In this document: in pieces, positions 38,384-47,269 of the stretch | How positions within the stretch are numbered: position 1 is the first letter of the stretch | Layout of the letters: every line of letters begins with the position of its first letter | DNA from: Pseudomonas paralcaligenes | Lineage (GTDB): Bacteria > Pseudomonadota > Gammaproteobacteria > Pseudomonadales > Pseudomonadaceae | Direction: 5' to 3' | NCBI RefSeq assembly: GCF_019655855.1 | Contig: NZ_BPFX01000014.1 | Location: 248,001 to 312,000 of the forward strand | DNA length: 64,000 bases | Position numbers and translations under genes: made by a program | Notes under the pieces: generated by a model | What the model was told of the DNA's origin: nothing | Seen by the model: only the letters and a program-made list of their open reading frames with translations | Databases searched by the model: none

Positions 38384-38443
38384 GTGGGAGCGGACTTGTC
38401 CGCGAATGCTTACCGGCACATTCGCGGCCAAGGCCGCTCCCAC
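38384..38443. repeat. REP element after the amidohydrolase gene
   Basis: Imperfect inverted arms: GTGGGAGCGGACTTGTCCGCG on the left (single differences) and CGCGGCCAAGGCCGCTCCCAC-type on the right. It lies in the gap before the DAHP synthase gene and may help end transcription. Confidence 0.85.
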
Positions 38444-38559
38444 ACAAGATTGCTCCCACACGGCGCATTCGCACCCACCTCCATGACCCGGATGCAATCC
38501 GCCACGGGGGCTTATCGGTTACCATGCTGGCCTGCCCGATCAGCCGATAGAGAAGTCCG

Positions 38560-39903
38560 ATGCACCCCTGGAGTCCCGAAAGCTGGAGGGCCAAGCCCAT
38601 CCAGCAGCAGCCCGAATACCCCGACGCCGCCCACCTCGCCCGTGTGGAACAGACCCTGGCCGGCTACCCGCCGCTGGTGTTCGCCGGCGAGGCCCGCGAG
38701 CTGCGCCGCCAGTTCGCCGAGGTGACCCAGGGCCGCGCCTTCCTGCTGCAGGGCGGCGACTGCGCCGAGAGCTTCGCCGAATTCTCTGCCGCCAAGATCC
38801 GCGACACCTTCAAGGTGCTGCTGCAGATGGCCATCGTCATGACCTTCGCCGCCGGCTGCCCGGTGGTGAAGGTCGGGCGCATGGCCGGCCAGTTCGCCAA
38901 GCCGCGCTCGGCCAACGACGAGACCATCGATGGCGTCACCCTGCCGGCCTACCGCGGCGATATCGTCAACGGCATCGGCTTCGACGCCGCCAGCCGCGTG
39001 CCCGACCCGGAGCGCCTGCTGCAGGCCTACCACCAGGCCACCGCCAGCCTCAACCTGCTGCGCGCCTTCGCCCAGGGCGGTTTCGCCGACGTGCACCAGG
39101 TGCATCAGTGGAACCTCGACTTCATCGCCCACTCGGCGCTGGGCGAGAAATACAGCGCCCTGGCCGACCGCATCGACGAGACCCTGGCCTTCATGCGCGC
39201 GGTCGGCATGGACAGCGCGCCGCAGCTGCGCGAAGCCAGCTTCTTCACCGCCCATGAAGCGCTGCTGCTCGGCTACGAGCAGGCCTTCGTGCGCCAGGAC
39301 AGCCTCACCGGCCGCTGGTACGACTGCTCCGCGCACATGCTGTGGATCGGCGACCGCACCCGCCAACTGGACGGCGCTCACGTCGAATTCCTGCGCGGCG
39401 TGGAGAACCCCATCGGGGTCAAGGTCGGCCCGAGCATGGACCCGGACGAGCTGATCCGCCTGATCGACATCCTCAACCCGGACAACGACCCCGGCCGTCT
39501 CAACCTGATCGTGCGCATGGGCGCGGACAAGGTCGAGCAGCACTTCCCGCGCCTGCTGCGCAAGGTCAGGGACGAAGGCCGCCAGGTGCTGTGGAGTTCC
39601 GACCCCATGCACGGCAACACCATCAAGGCGTCCAGCGGCTACAAGACCCGCGACTTCGCGCAGATCCTCTCCGAGGTGAAGCAGTTCTTCCAGGTGCACC
39701 GCGCCGAAGGCACTGTGGCCGGTGGCATCCACATCGAGATGACCGGGCAGAACGTCACCGAGTGCATCGGTGGCTCGCGGCCGATCACCGAGGACGGTCT
39801 CTCCGACCGTTACCACACCCACTGCGACCCGCGGATGAACGCCGACCAGTCCCTGGAACTGGCCTTCATGATCGCCGAGACGCTGAAGCAAGCCAGGAGC
39901 TGA
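38560..39903 (+). CDS. Class II (plant-type) DAHP synthase
   Basis: A 447-residue enzyme: [11 protein letters not shown] (phosphoenolpyruvate and metal-binding region, with the metal Cys), [11 protein letters not shown], and the C-terminal SDPMHGNT and [18 protein letters not shown] segments typical of AroA-II. It condenses phosphoenolpyruvate and erythrose-4-phosphate, the first step of aromatic synthesis. The starting [10 protein letters not shown] is the usual N-terminus. It stands alone. Type II enzymes in Pseudomonas may serve either primary or phenazine metabolism. Confidence 0.95.
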   Translation: MHPWSPESWRAKPIQQQPEYPDAAHLARVEQTLAGYPPLVFAGEARELRRQFAEVTQGRAFLLQGGDCAESFAEFSAAKIRDTFKVLLQMAIVMTFAAGCPVVKVGRMAGQFAKPRSANDETIDGVTLPAYRGDIVNGIGFDAASRVPDPERLLQAYHQATASLNLLRAFAQGGFADVHQVHQWNLDFIAHSALGEKYSALADRIDETLAFMRAVGMDSAPQLREASFFTAHEALLLGYEQAFVRQDSLTGRWYDCSAHMLWIGDRTRQLDGAHVEFLRGVENPIGVKVGPSMDPDELIRLIDILNPDNDPGRLNLIVRMGADKVEQHFPRLLRKVRDEGRQVLWSSDPMHGNTIKASSGYKTRDFAQILSEVKQFFQVHRAEGTVAGGIHIEMTGQNVTECIGGSRPITEDGLSDRYHTHCDPRMNADQSLELAFMIAETLKQARS

Positions 39904-40061
39904 CGCCCTGGCCACCGCTTCACGGTGAGATTGGCGTCACGAATTGACCGAGGAGTGCGAATCGCTTCACGCCTCGCCGGGGTCAGATCGCCGACAATGC
40001 GCAGCCGGCCGGAAGCCGACGCCTCTCGGCCACCCCATACGCCACATTTAAGGATGATGCC

Positions 40062-40814
40062 ATGAAGCTGCAGTACACCCTTTCCGCCCTCGCACTTGCC
40101 ACTCTGGTTTCGGGCTGCCAGAACATGAGCGCGGACAGCATGCTGAACACCGGCCTGCAGGCCTTCCAGGCCGTGACCCTCAGCGATGCCGACGTGAAGA
40201 AGATGTCGGACGAGGCCTGCGCCCAGATGGACTCGGAAGCCAAGATCGCTCCGGCCAGCAGCAAGTACAGCCAGCGCCTGAAGAAGATCGCCAACAACCT
40301 GGGCAGCGACGCAGGCGGCACCCCGGTCAACTACAAGGTCTACCTCACCAACGACGTCAACGCCTGGGCCATGGCCAACGGCTGCGTGCGCGTCTACAGC
40401 GGCCTGATGGACCTGATGAACGACAACGAAGTGGAAGGCGTACTGGGCCACGAGATGGGCCACGTCGCCCTGGGCCACAGCAAGAAAGCCATGCAGACCG
40501 CCTACGCCACCTCGATCGCCCGCGACGCGGCCGCCTCCTCCGGCAACGGCGCCGTCGCCGCGCTGTCCAGCTCGCAACTGGGCGCGCTGGGTGAAGCCCT
40601 GGTCAACGCCCAGTTCTCCCAGTCCCAGGAAAGTGACGCCGACGACTTCTCCTTCGACCTGATGAAGAAGCGTGGCCTGCGCCTGGAAGGCCTGGCCAGC
40701 GCCTTCGACAAGCTGGCCAAGCTGGGCGGTGGCGACAGCAGCATGTTCGACTCCCACCCGGGTTCGGCCGACCGCGCGGCGCACATCCGCCAGCGCATCG
40801 CCGCCGGCAAGTAA
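40062..40814 (+). CDS. M48 family metalloprotease lipoprotein
   Basis: A 250-residue protein with a lipobox (LATLVSGC, lipidated Cys about 20) and the zinc motif HEMGH (LGHEMGHVALGH, about 129-140), with the third ligand in ESDADDFSFD. LoiP/YggG-type peptidase of the envelope, likely in outer-membrane protein quality control. The ATG follows AAGGATG. Confidence 0.93.
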   Translation: MKLQYTLSALALATLVSGCQNMSADSMLNTGLQAFQAVTLSDADVKKMSDEACAQMDSEAKIAPASSKYSQRLKKIANNLGSDAGGTPVNYKVYLTNDVNAWAMANGCVRVYSGLMDLMNDNEVEGVLGHEMGHVALGHSKKAMQTAYATSIARDAAASSGNGAVAALSSSQLGALGEALVNAQFSQSQESDADDFSFDLMKKRGLRLEGLASAFDKLAKLGGGDSSMFDSHPGSADRAAHIRQRIAAGK

Positions 40815-40853
40815 GCGTTCCAGACCCGTCCGCGCCCCGTGCGCGGGCGGGTG

Positions 40854-42062
40854 CTACTCCTGCAGCAACGGCCGCAGCAGCCCCGCCACCGGCGAGCGGC
40901 AGTTCAGCGCCACCCTCTCCAGCCCCAGCCAGTTCGCCAGCGCTCGCAGTTCTGCGGCCAGGGCCAGCAGCGCTTCCTCGTTCAACACAGCTTCCTCCAG
41001 ATGCACGGCATGCACCGCCAGGCGCCCGTGTGCGCGCTCGCTGCGCAGGTCGACCCGCGCCAGCAGGCGCTCGTGGTGCAGGAACGGCAGCACGTAGTAG
41101 CCGTACACGCGCCTGGCGGGCGGCGTGTAGATTTCCAGGCGGTAGCGGAAGCCGAACAGCCGCTCGGTGCGCTCGCGCTCCCAGATCAGCGAGTCGAACG
41201 GCGACAGCAGAGCGCTGCGCCGGACCCGGCGCGGAATGCTCGGCTCGCCGCGGCAATAGGCCAGGGGCTTCCAGCCCTCGACCGCCAGCGGTTGCAGCTC
41301 GCCGGCCTCCACCAGTTCGGCCAGGCGCCGCTTCGCGTCGGCGGCGTCCAGCCGGTAGTAGTCGCGCAGGTCACGTTCCGTGGCGACGCCCAGGGCGTCC
41401 GCCGAACGCAGCAGCAGTTGCCGCTGGGCCTCGGCCTCGTCGATCTCCGGATGCGCCAGCAACGGCGCGGGAATCACCCGCTCGGGCAGGTCGTACAGGC
41501 GCTCGAAGCCACGCCGCCCGGCCACCGCCACCTGTCCGGCGGCGAACAGCCATTCCAGCGCCTGCTTCTCGGCGCTCCAGTCCCACCACGGTCCGGCCCG
41601 CTCGGTGCGGGTGGCGAGGCTGCCAGCGCCCAGCGCGCCCTGGCTGCGCACCGCCTCCAGCACACGCTCGATGACATCCCGCCGCTGGCGACCGAACTCG
41701 GCCAGCTGGCGATAGATGCCCTGCCCGTCCGCCGCCCGATGCATGCGCCAGCGCATCAGCGGATACAGTTCCAGCGGCAGCAGCGACGCCTCGTGCCCCC
41801 AGTACTCGAACAGCCGGCGCTGGCGCGGCCGGCCCCAGGCCAGGTCGTCCAGCAGCGTGGCCTCGTAGTGGCCGAGCCGGGAAAAGGCCGGCAGGTAGTG
41901 GGAGCGCACCAGTGCGTTGACCGAATCGATCTGCAGCACGCCCAGACGCTCGATGCGGGCCAGCAGCTGCCGGTGACGCACGGGGCCGCGCGGCGCGGCG
42001 GCGAAGCCCTGGGCGGCCAGGGCCAGGCGGCGGGCCTCGGTGAGGGAAAGGGATCGGGTCAT
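40854..42062 (-). CDS. YcaQ-type winged-helix DNA glycosylase
   Basis: A 402-residue HTH_42 family protein. QIDSVNAL near residue 36 carries the Q-x-D catalytic-type motif of AlkX/YcaQ glycosylases; the RERTERLFGFRYRLEIYTPPARRVYGYY region is the conserved core. These enzymes unhook DNA crosslinks and remove alkylated bases. It lies 10 bp after the DMT transporter gene, on the same strand. Confidence 0.9.
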   Translation of the reverse strand: MTRSLSLTEARRLALAAQGFAAAPRGPVRHRQLLARIERLGVLQIDSVNALVRSHYLPAFSRLGHYEATLLDDLAWGRPRQRRLFEYWGHEASLLPLELYPLMRWRMHRAADGQGIYRQLAEFGRQRRDVIERVLEAVRSQGALGAGSLATRTERAGPWWDWSAEKQALEWLFAAGQVAVAGRRGFERLYDLPERVIPAPLLAHPEIDEAEAQRQLLLRSADALGVATERDLRDYYRLDAADAKRRLAELVEAGELQPLAVEGWKPLAYCRGEPSIPRRVRRSALLSPFDSLIWERERTERLFGFRYRLEIYTPPARRVYGYYVLPFLHHERLLARVDLRSERAHGRLAVHAVHLEEAVLNEEALLALAAELRALANWLGLERVALNCRSPVAGLLRPLLQE

Positions 42063-42072
42063 GCCGGCAAGC

Positions 42073-42996
42073 CTAGCTCACCCTAAAGCGGCGACGCAGC
42101 CAGCTCTCCCCGCTGACCAGGCAGATGCCCAGCAGCACCAGCAGCGCGCCGATCACGAAGTTCAGGCTCAGCGGCTCGTCCAGCACCAGCACGCCGAAGC
42201 TGACGCCGAACATGGGCGTCATGAAGGAGAACACCGCCATGTTCGACGCCAGGTAATGGCGCAGCAGCCAGAACCAGGCCAGGTAGCTGAGGAACGACAC
42301 CACCACGCCCTGCATCAGCACGCTGCCGATGGCGATCGGCGTCCAGCGCAACGGGCCGAGCGCGCCGGTGGCCACGACGAAGCCCAGCAGCAGGACGAAG
42401 GACACCGCCAGCTGATAGAACAGGGTCAACGCCGGCGGCGCCTCCGACAGCCGCGAGCCGCGCACCACCACGGTAGTGGCGCCCCAGGCCATGCCGGCGA
42501 GCAGGCCGAGCAGATCCCCCAACAGCATGCGGGCATCCATCGCGGCCCAGTCCGCGCCGGCGCCGAAGGCGATGGCCACGCCACCGAAGCACAGGCCGAT
42601 GCCCAGCCACTGCAATAGCCGCAGCCGCTCACCGGGCAGCAGCAGGTGCAGCCCCAGGGCGGAGAAGATCGGCGCGGTATAGAGGAACACCGCCATGTGC
42701 GAGGCCGAGGTGTACTGCAGGCCGCGGGCGATGAAGAAGAACTCCAGGGCGAACAAGGCGCCGGCCAGCACCCCGCCGCGCCAGGTACTGCCCAGCCAGC
42801 CTCGCCAGCTGCGCTGCCAGAGCAGCACCAGGCCCACCAGCAGCGCGGCGATGGCCGAGCGCAGCGTCACCTGCAACAGCGGCGAGATATCGGGAGCGGC
42901 CAGCTTGATGGCCACCTGCTGGCTGCCCCAGATGGCGCACAGCAACAGCATCAGTTGGAACAGGAAGACATCGGCACCCTTGCGCGACGCACTCAT
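42073..42996 (-). CDS. EamA/DMT family transporter
   Basis: A 307-residue protein with ten predicted membrane helices in two EamA repeats (about 10-145 and 155-300). Typical features are SAIAALLVGL, PIFSALGLHLLLPGE and LVLDEPLSLNFVIGALLVLLG. It exports metabolites or amino-acid-like compounds. It probably shares a transcript with the YcaQ gene downstream. Confidence 0.92.
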   Translation of the reverse strand: MSASRKGADVFLFQLMLLLCAIWGSQQVAIKLAAPDISPLLQVTLRSAIAALLVGLVLLWQRSWRGWLGSTWRGGVLAGALFALEFFFIARGLQYTSASHMAVFLYTAPIFSALGLHLLLPGERLRLLQWLGIGLCFGGVAIAFGAGADWAAMDARMLLGDLLGLLAGMAWGATTVVVRGSRLSEAPPALTLFYQLAVSFVLLLGFVVATGALGPLRWTPIAIGSVLMQGVVVSFLSYLAWFWLLRHYLASNMAVFSFMTPMFGVSFGVLVLDEPLSLNFVIGALLVLLGICLVSGESWLRRRFRVS

Positions 42997-43032
42997 GCGC
43001 AGACTCCAGCAACCACCCGCATTCTCCTCGTA

Positions 43033-43269
43033 TCAGCGTTGCGACGGATCGTCCCAGAACGGACGCTCGCTTTCCTGCAGCGCATCGGCCCGGCTGAGGC
43101 CGATGTCCTTGAGCGCCGCGTCGTCCAGCATCGCCAGCCGGCGGCGCTGCATCGCCAGTTGACGCCAGCGCCGCAGGCGGAGCCACAACCGGCCGAGACC
43201 GAGGCCCGGCAGAGCGGGCTCGAAGGATACCGAGCGAACCAGTGCATAACCTTTCTGACCTTTCATCAT
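43033..43269 (-). CDS. DUF1127 small protein
   Basis: A 78-residue protein starting MMKGQKGYALVRS (AGGGAGG 6 bp upstream of ATG 43269). The C-terminal arginine-rich motif RRRLAMLDDAALKDIGLSRADAL, ending in RPFWDD, defines DUF1127. In other bacteria such proteins touch RNA or regulate phosphate, carbon and nitrogen metabolism. It is divergent from a LysR gene, a pairing common in Pseudomonas, so that regulator probably controls it. Confidence 0.88.
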   Translation of the reverse strand: MMKGQKGYALVRSVSFEPALPGLGLGRLWLRLRRWRQLAMQRRRLAMLDDAALKDIGLSRADALQESERPFWDDPSQR

Positions 43270-43315
43270 GACGTCCTCCCTGTGGGGTTGGCGCCAGTTT
43301 CCCTTCGCGATTAAG

Positions 43316-43361
43316 ATCAATCCAACGAATGTTTCTTATGCCTCACATCTTGAGGATTGAT
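43316..43361. promoter_or_regulatory. Inverted repeat in the DUF1127/LysR intergenic region
   Basis: ATCAATCC (43316-43323) and GGATTGAT (43354-43361) are perfect complements separated by 30 bp, just before the LysR start. A shorter ATC-N5-GAT (ATCTTGAGGAT) lies between them. Possible LysR binding sites or a loop; unproven. Confidence 0.45.
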
Positions 43362-43363
43362 GA

Positions 43364-44215
43364 ATGAGCTACCCCAGCATCGACACCGAACTGCTGCGCA
43401 GCTTCGTCGCCATCGCCGACAACGGCGGCTTCACCCGCGCGGCGGAAGTGGTCAACCGCACCCAGTCCGCGGTCAGCATGCAGATGAAACGTCTGGAGGA
43501 CGACGTAGTTCAGCGCACCCTGTTCGAACGCGACGGTCGGCAGGTGCGCCTCACCCCCGAGGGCCAGGTGCTGCTGGGCTACGCGCGACGCATCCTCAAG
43601 CTGCACGGCGAGGTGCTCAACACCCTGCGCGAGCCGCACATGGTCGGTGCCGTGCGCATCGGCACGCCGGACGACTACGTGATGCGCTTCCTGCCGGACA
43701 TCCTCTCGCGCTTCGCCCAGGCCTACCCGCTGGTCCAGGTGGAGGTGCACTGCGAGCCCTCGACCCAGCTGCTGCAGCGGCAGGACCTGGACCTGACCAT
43801 CGTCACCCGCGAGCCGGGCAAGGAGATCGGCCAGATGCTGCGCCAGGAGCGCTTCGTCTGGGCCGAGGCCCAGGGCTACAGCCCCCACGAGCAGAACCCG
43901 ATCCCGCTGGCGATGTTCAACGCCGACTGCTTCTGCCGCGCCTGGGCGTGCAACGCGCTCGACGCGATGGAGCGGCCCTACCGCATCGCCTACACCAGCC
44001 CGAGCCTGGCCGCCCTGTTCGCCGTGGTCGGCGCCGGCCTCGCCGTCACCGCCCAGCTGCAGAGCCTGATCACCCCGGACATGCGCATCCTCGGAGAAGC
44101 CGAGGGCATGCCCACCCTGCCGATGACCAGCATCGTCCTGCTGCGCCATCCCCAGCGCCAGTCGCAGGTCACCGACACCCTGGCCGAGCACATCGTCGAG
44201 GGCTTCAGGCTCTGA
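43364..44215 (+). CDS. LysR-family transcriptional regulator
   Basis: A 283-residue regulator: winged helix-turn-helix (LRSFVAIADNGGFTRAAEVVNRTQSAVSMQMKRLE region, about 10-44) and a periplasmic-binding-like effector domain. Divergent from DUF1127, probably its activator; some orthologues of this pair respond to metabolites unknown to me. Confidence 0.93.
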   Translation: MSYPSIDTELLRSFVAIADNGGFTRAAEVVNRTQSAVSMQMKRLEDDVVQRTLFERDGRQVRLTPEGQVLLGYARRILKLHGEVLNTLREPHMVGAVRIGTPDDYVMRFLPDILSRFAQAYPLVQVEVHCEPSTQLLQRQDLDLTIVTREPGKEIGQMLRQERFVWAEAQGYSPHEQNPIPLAMFNADCFCRAWACNALDAMERPYRIAYTSPSLAALFAVVGAGLAVTAQLQSLITPDMRILGEAEGMPTLPMTSIVLLRHPQRQSQVTDTLAEHIVEGFRL

Positions 44216-44226
44216 GCATCGCGATC

Positions 44227-44247
44227 GGTGCGCGCGGCGCACCCTAC
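44227..44247. repeat. 21 bp dispersed repeat, copy A
   Basis: Perfect inverted match to 52707-52727 (GTAGGGTGCGCC and GCGCACC core). It contains the stop codon of the TSUP gene. Confidence 0.7.
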
Positions 44248-44999
44248 GGGTGCAACCCCAGCAGCACCGCGCACAGCAGCAGGAAGCCGCAGAACAGGCC
44301 GCGCAGCACCCGCTCCGGCAGCGCGTGGGCCAGGCGCACGCCCCAGGAGATGCTGAGCAGGCCGCCCACCGCCAGAGGGATGCCCATGGCCCAGTCCACA
44401 TGGTCGTGCAGAGCGTAGGTCAATAGCGTCACGCCGGTGCTGGGCAGGGCCAGCGCCAATGACAATCCCTGGGCCGCCAGTTGGCCGACGCCGAACAGAT
44501 TGGTCAGCACCGGCACCGCCAGCACCGCGCCGCCGACCCCGAACATGCCGCCCAGGGCGCCCGCGGCGCTGCCCAGCACACCGAGCCAGGGCCAAGGATG
44601 GCGCAACTGCGCCGAGGGCGCCGGGGTCCGCATGAACAGCCGCGCTAGGTTGTACAGCGCCAGCGCCACGAGGAAGCCGACGAAGGCCAGGCGCATGCGT
44701 TCGGCCTGCAGCTCCACCGCGTACAGCGAGGCCAGCCAGGCGAAGACGACGGCGGAAAGGCTGAGCAGCAGCGCGTGGCGCGGCTGGATGCGATTGCGCT
44801 GGTTGTAGCGCCACAGCGCCAGCACCACGTTCGGTACCACCATCACCAGGGCCGTGCCCTGGGCCAGCTGCTGGTCCAGGCCGAACAGCACGCCCAGCGC
44901 GGGAATCGCCACCAGCCCGCCGCCGATGCCGAACAGCCCGCCGAGAGTGCCCATGGCCAGGCCCAGCAGCAGGTTGAGGATCAGGTCGAGGGGATTCAT
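44244..44999 (-). CDS. TSUP (TauE/SafE) family membrane permease
   Basis: A 251-residue protein with eight predicted helices. The duplicated motif appears as GTLGGLFGIGGGLVAIPAL near the start and GALGGMFGVGGAVLAVPVL in the second half. Exports small anions in related systems. It is divergent from a LysR gene whose operator lies between them, so that regulator is its likely controller. The stop codon lies in a dispersed repeat. Confidence 0.92.
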   Translation of the reverse strand: MNPLDLILNLLLGLAMGTLGGLFGIGGGLVAIPALGVLFGLDQQLAQGTALVMVVPNVVLALWRYNQRNRIQPRHALLLSLSAVVFAWLASLYAVELQAERMRLAFVGFLVALALYNLARLFMRTPAPSAQLRHPWPWLGVLGSAAGALGGMFGVGGAVLAVPVLTNLFGVGQLAAQGLSLALALPSTGVTLLTYALHDHVDWAMGIPLAVGGLLSISWGVRLAHALPERVLRGLFCGFLLLCAVLLGLHP

Positions 45000-45068
45000 G
45001 GAGGCCTCCGGTTGCAGGCCGGCATCCTAGCCACCCCCGGCTGGCGGGGAAACGCACAGCAACGCACA

Positions 45069-45095
45069 ATGGCTTTGCATAGTTTGCAAAGCCAT
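45069..45095. promoter_or_regulatory. Palindromic operator overlapping the LysR start codon
   Basis: ATGGCTTTGCA (45069-45079) and TGCAAAGCCAT (45085-45095) are perfect 11 bp complements around a 5 bp centre. The right arm runs into the LysR ATG at 45094. Suited to LysR autorepression and control of the divergent TSUP gene. Confidence 0.7.
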
Positions 45096-46056
45096 GACCA
45101 TGAACCCCGACACCCTCACCGAACAGTTCGACCTCTACCTGGATGTGCTGGAAGCCGGCAGCTTCTCCGCCGCCGCGCGCCGCCAGCAGCTGAGCCCGTC
45201 CTCGGTGGCGCGCCGCATCGACGCGCTGGAACGGGCGATGGGTTGCCCGCTGCTGGTGCGCAGCACCCATGCCGTGCGCGCCACGCCGGCCGGCCTGGCT
45301 TTTGCCGAGCGGGCCCGGCGCATCCTCGCCGAGCTGCGCCAGGCTCGCGCCGAGGCGGTATCCCTGAGCAGCGCGCCCGAGGGGCTGATCCGCATCGATG
45401 CCCCCGCTCCGTTCGGCCGACGCCACCTGGCCCCGGCCATCGCCGAGTTCCTCACCGCCTACCCGGGGCTGGACGTGCAGCTGCGTCTGATCGACAGCTT
45501 CATCGACATGCAGGGCGAACACCTCGGCGAGGTGGACCTGGTGCTGCGCATCGGCCCGCTGGCCGACACCCGTCTGGTGGCGACGCCGCTGGCGCCGATG
45601 GTGCGGATACTCTGCGCCAGCCCGGACTACATCCGCCGCCGCGGCCTGCTGCGCGACCCGCGCGAGCTGCCGGAGCACGACGGCCTGGACTGGGATGCCC
45701 TGTCGCCGCCGCACGCCTGGCGCTTCGAGGTGGACGGTCGCCTGCAGGTGCTGCGCCCCGGTCGCCTGCGGCTGACCGCCAACAACGCGGAGACCCTGCT
45801 GTTCAGCGCCGTGGCCGGCCTCGGCATCGCCCACCTGCCGACCTGGCTGATCAGCGACTACCTGCTGCGTGGCGAGTTGGTGCCGCTGCTGTGCGAGGGC
45901 GGCCTGCCGCCGGCCGAGCCCAGCGGCATCTACGCGCTGCGCCTGGCCAGCGACGCCAGTTCGCGCAGCCGCCTGCTGCTGGAATTCCTCAAGCGCCGCT
46001 TCGGCCCGGTCCCGCCCTGGGACCTGGCGCTTCAGCGCGGATTGAAGCAGGACTAG
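45094..46056 (+). CDS. LysR-family transcriptional regulator
   Basis: A 320-residue regulator: N-terminal helix-turn-helix (VLEAGSFSAAARRQQLSPSSVARRIDALER, about 15-45) and effector domain. An alternative start is the ATG at 45100. Divergent from the TSUP permease with a shared palindromic operator; its stop overlaps the convergent TetR gene by 4 bp. Confidence 0.93.
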   Translation: MTMNPDTLTEQFDLYLDVLEAGSFSAAARRQQLSPSSVARRIDALERAMGCPLLVRSTHAVRATPAGLAFAERARRILAELRQARAEAVSLSSAPEGLIRIDAPAPFGRRHLAPAIAEFLTAYPGLDVQLRLIDSFIDMQGEHLGEVDLVLRIGPLADTRLVATPLAPMVRILCASPDYIRRRGLLRDPRELPEHDGLDWDALSPPHAWRFEVDGRLQVLRPGRLRLTANNAETLLFSAVAGLGIAHLPTWLISDYLLRGELVPLLCEGGLPPAEPSGIYALRLASDASSRSRLLLEFLKRRFGPVPPWDLALQRGLKQD

Positions 46057-46631
46057 GCCCGCACCGACTCCCAGGCAATGCTCGCCAGCAGCTCCCGGCA
46101 GTCGGCCAGCTCGGTCTGGGTGCGGCCGGCCAGCCAGTTGCGGGCGAAGTCGTGGGTCGGGCCGATGATCACCGAGGCGAAGCAGTCCGCCGGCATGTGC
46201 TTGAACAGCCCCTGCTCGCGGTAGACGGCCAGGGCGTCGAGGATGCGCTGGAAGTGCACCCGGTTCGCCTCGCGCAACGCCTCGCCCATCTCCCCCGCCT
46301 CGACCCGGCCGCGGCTGTGCAGCACAAAGCGCGCCCAGTCGGGGTTGGCCACCACCCAGTCGATGTAGCTGGTCACCAGCAGCCGGACGCACGCCTCGGC
46401 GCTGTCGGCCACGGCGAAACCCTCGTCCAGCAGGGCGGCGTACTCGGCCGTGCCGGCCAGGTAAAGGGCACCGATGATCCGCTCCTTGTTGCCGAAGTGG
46501 TGGTAGAGGCTGCCGATGCTGGCCCCGGAGCGGTCGCGGATCATCTCGATGGTGGTGGCGTCCACCCCGGATTCGGTGAAGCAGGCCAGGGCGGCCTGGA
46601 GGATTTCGTCCTTGCGGGAACGGCGGGCCAT
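46053..46631 (-). CDS. TetR-family transcriptional regulator
   Basis: A 192-residue regulator: helix-turn-helix in residues about 8-55 (ILQAALACFTESGVDATTIEMIRDRSGASIGSLYHHFGNKE), followed by a helical ligand domain. A double palindromic operator lies in the divergent gap to the thioesterase-like gene, the likely target. Confidence 0.94.
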   Translation of the reverse strand: MARRSRKDEILQAALACFTESGVDATTIEMIRDRSGASIGSLYHHFGNKERIIGALYLAGTAEYAALLDEGFAVADSAEACVRLLVTSYIDWVVANPDWARFVLHSRGRVEAGEMGEALREANRVHFQRILDALAVYREQGLFKHMPADCFASVIIGPTHDFARNWLAGRTQTELADCRELLASIAWESVRA

Positions 46632-46648
46632 GGGGCCTCCGGTGAAAT

Positions 46649-46676
46649 TAGAATAATTTTCTAGAATTACTTTCTA
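46649..46676. promoter_or_regulatory. Double TetR operator
   Basis: Two overlapping palindromes TAGAA-N5-TTCTA (46649-46663 and 46662-46676) share the central TA. A TATACT -10-like hexamer lies at 46684-46689, so binding would block the promoter of the divergent thioesterase-like gene, and probably that of tetR. Confidence 0.75.
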
Positions 46677-46729
46677 GTATCCGTATACTGCCTGGGCGCG
46701 CGCTTCTCTTCAATCAACAGGAGCACCCC

Positions 46730-47167
46730 ATGAGTCAGATGATGCAGATGTACCAGCAGGTCGGCCCGGAGCAGTTCAGCTCGATGATCGGCCAGGTCGC
46801 CCCCTACTTCGCCAGCATCGCCCCGCGCTTCGTCGAGCTGCGCCCGGGCTATGCCGAGGTGACCTTCCCCAAGCGCCGCGAGGTGCTCAACCACATCGGC
46901 ACCGTGCACGCCATCGCCCTGTGCAACGCCGCGGAGCTGGTGGCCGGCACCATGACCGACGCCTCCATCCCTGCCGGCCACCGCTGGATTCCGCGCGGCA
47001 TGACGGTCGAGTACCTGGCCAAGGCCAAGGGCGACGTACGCGCCGTGGCCGACGGCAGTGCCATCGACTGGAGCCAGGTCGGCGACGTGAAGGTGCCGGT
47101 GGTGGCCTACGTCGAGGGCGAGCCGGTGTTCCGCGCCGAGATCACCATGTACGTCAGCCAGGGCTGA
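46730..47167 (+). CDS. Hotdog-fold DUF4442/PaaI-like thioesterase
   Basis: A 145-residue protein: PGYAEVTFPKRREVLNHIGTVHAIALCNAAELVAG is the N-terminal hotdog segment with the conserved HIGTVHA motif, followed by strands ending in AEITMYVSQG. Probably acts on acyl-CoA or acyl-carrier substrates. Controlled by the divergent TetR gene, a pattern seen for fatty-acid-responsive regulators. Confidence 0.85.
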   Translation: MSQMMQMYQQVGPEQFSSMIGQVAPYFASIAPRFVELRPGYAEVTFPKRREVLNHIGTVHAIALCNAAELVAGTMTDASIPAGHRWIPRGMTVEYLAKAKGDVRAVADGSAIDWSQVGDVKVPVVAYVEGEPVFRAEITMYVSQG

Positions 47168-47170
47168 TTA

Positions 47171-47222
47171 CCTAGGGCGGGTGAAACCCGCGAATCGGCA
47201 ACGCGGGTTACACCCGCCCTAC
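47171..47222. repeat. Dispersed inverted repeat (GGGCGGGTG type)
   Basis: Arms AGGGCGGGTG-AA-ACCCGCG and their near complement with one or two differences. It resembles the GTAGGGCGGGTGTAACCCGCG-like intergenic repeat common in Pseudomonas. Confidence 0.75.
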
Positions 47223-47229
47223 GAACGAA

Positions 47230-47252
47230 AAGGCCCGGATCGACCGGGCCCT
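47230..47252 (-). terminator. Terminator after the quinone-oxidoreductase gene
   Basis: A 9 bp stem (AAGGCCCGG with CCGGGCCTT-type) and 5 nt loop, followed by a short T stretch on the minus strand. Confidence 0.75.
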
Positions 47253-47269
47253 TTCTTCCATCACAAGCC

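Noticed and set aside
43990..46392. An 800-codon minus-strand frame
   Set aside because: Crosses LysR, TSUP and TetR genes in other frames; Arg/Gly/Ala-rich shadow translation.
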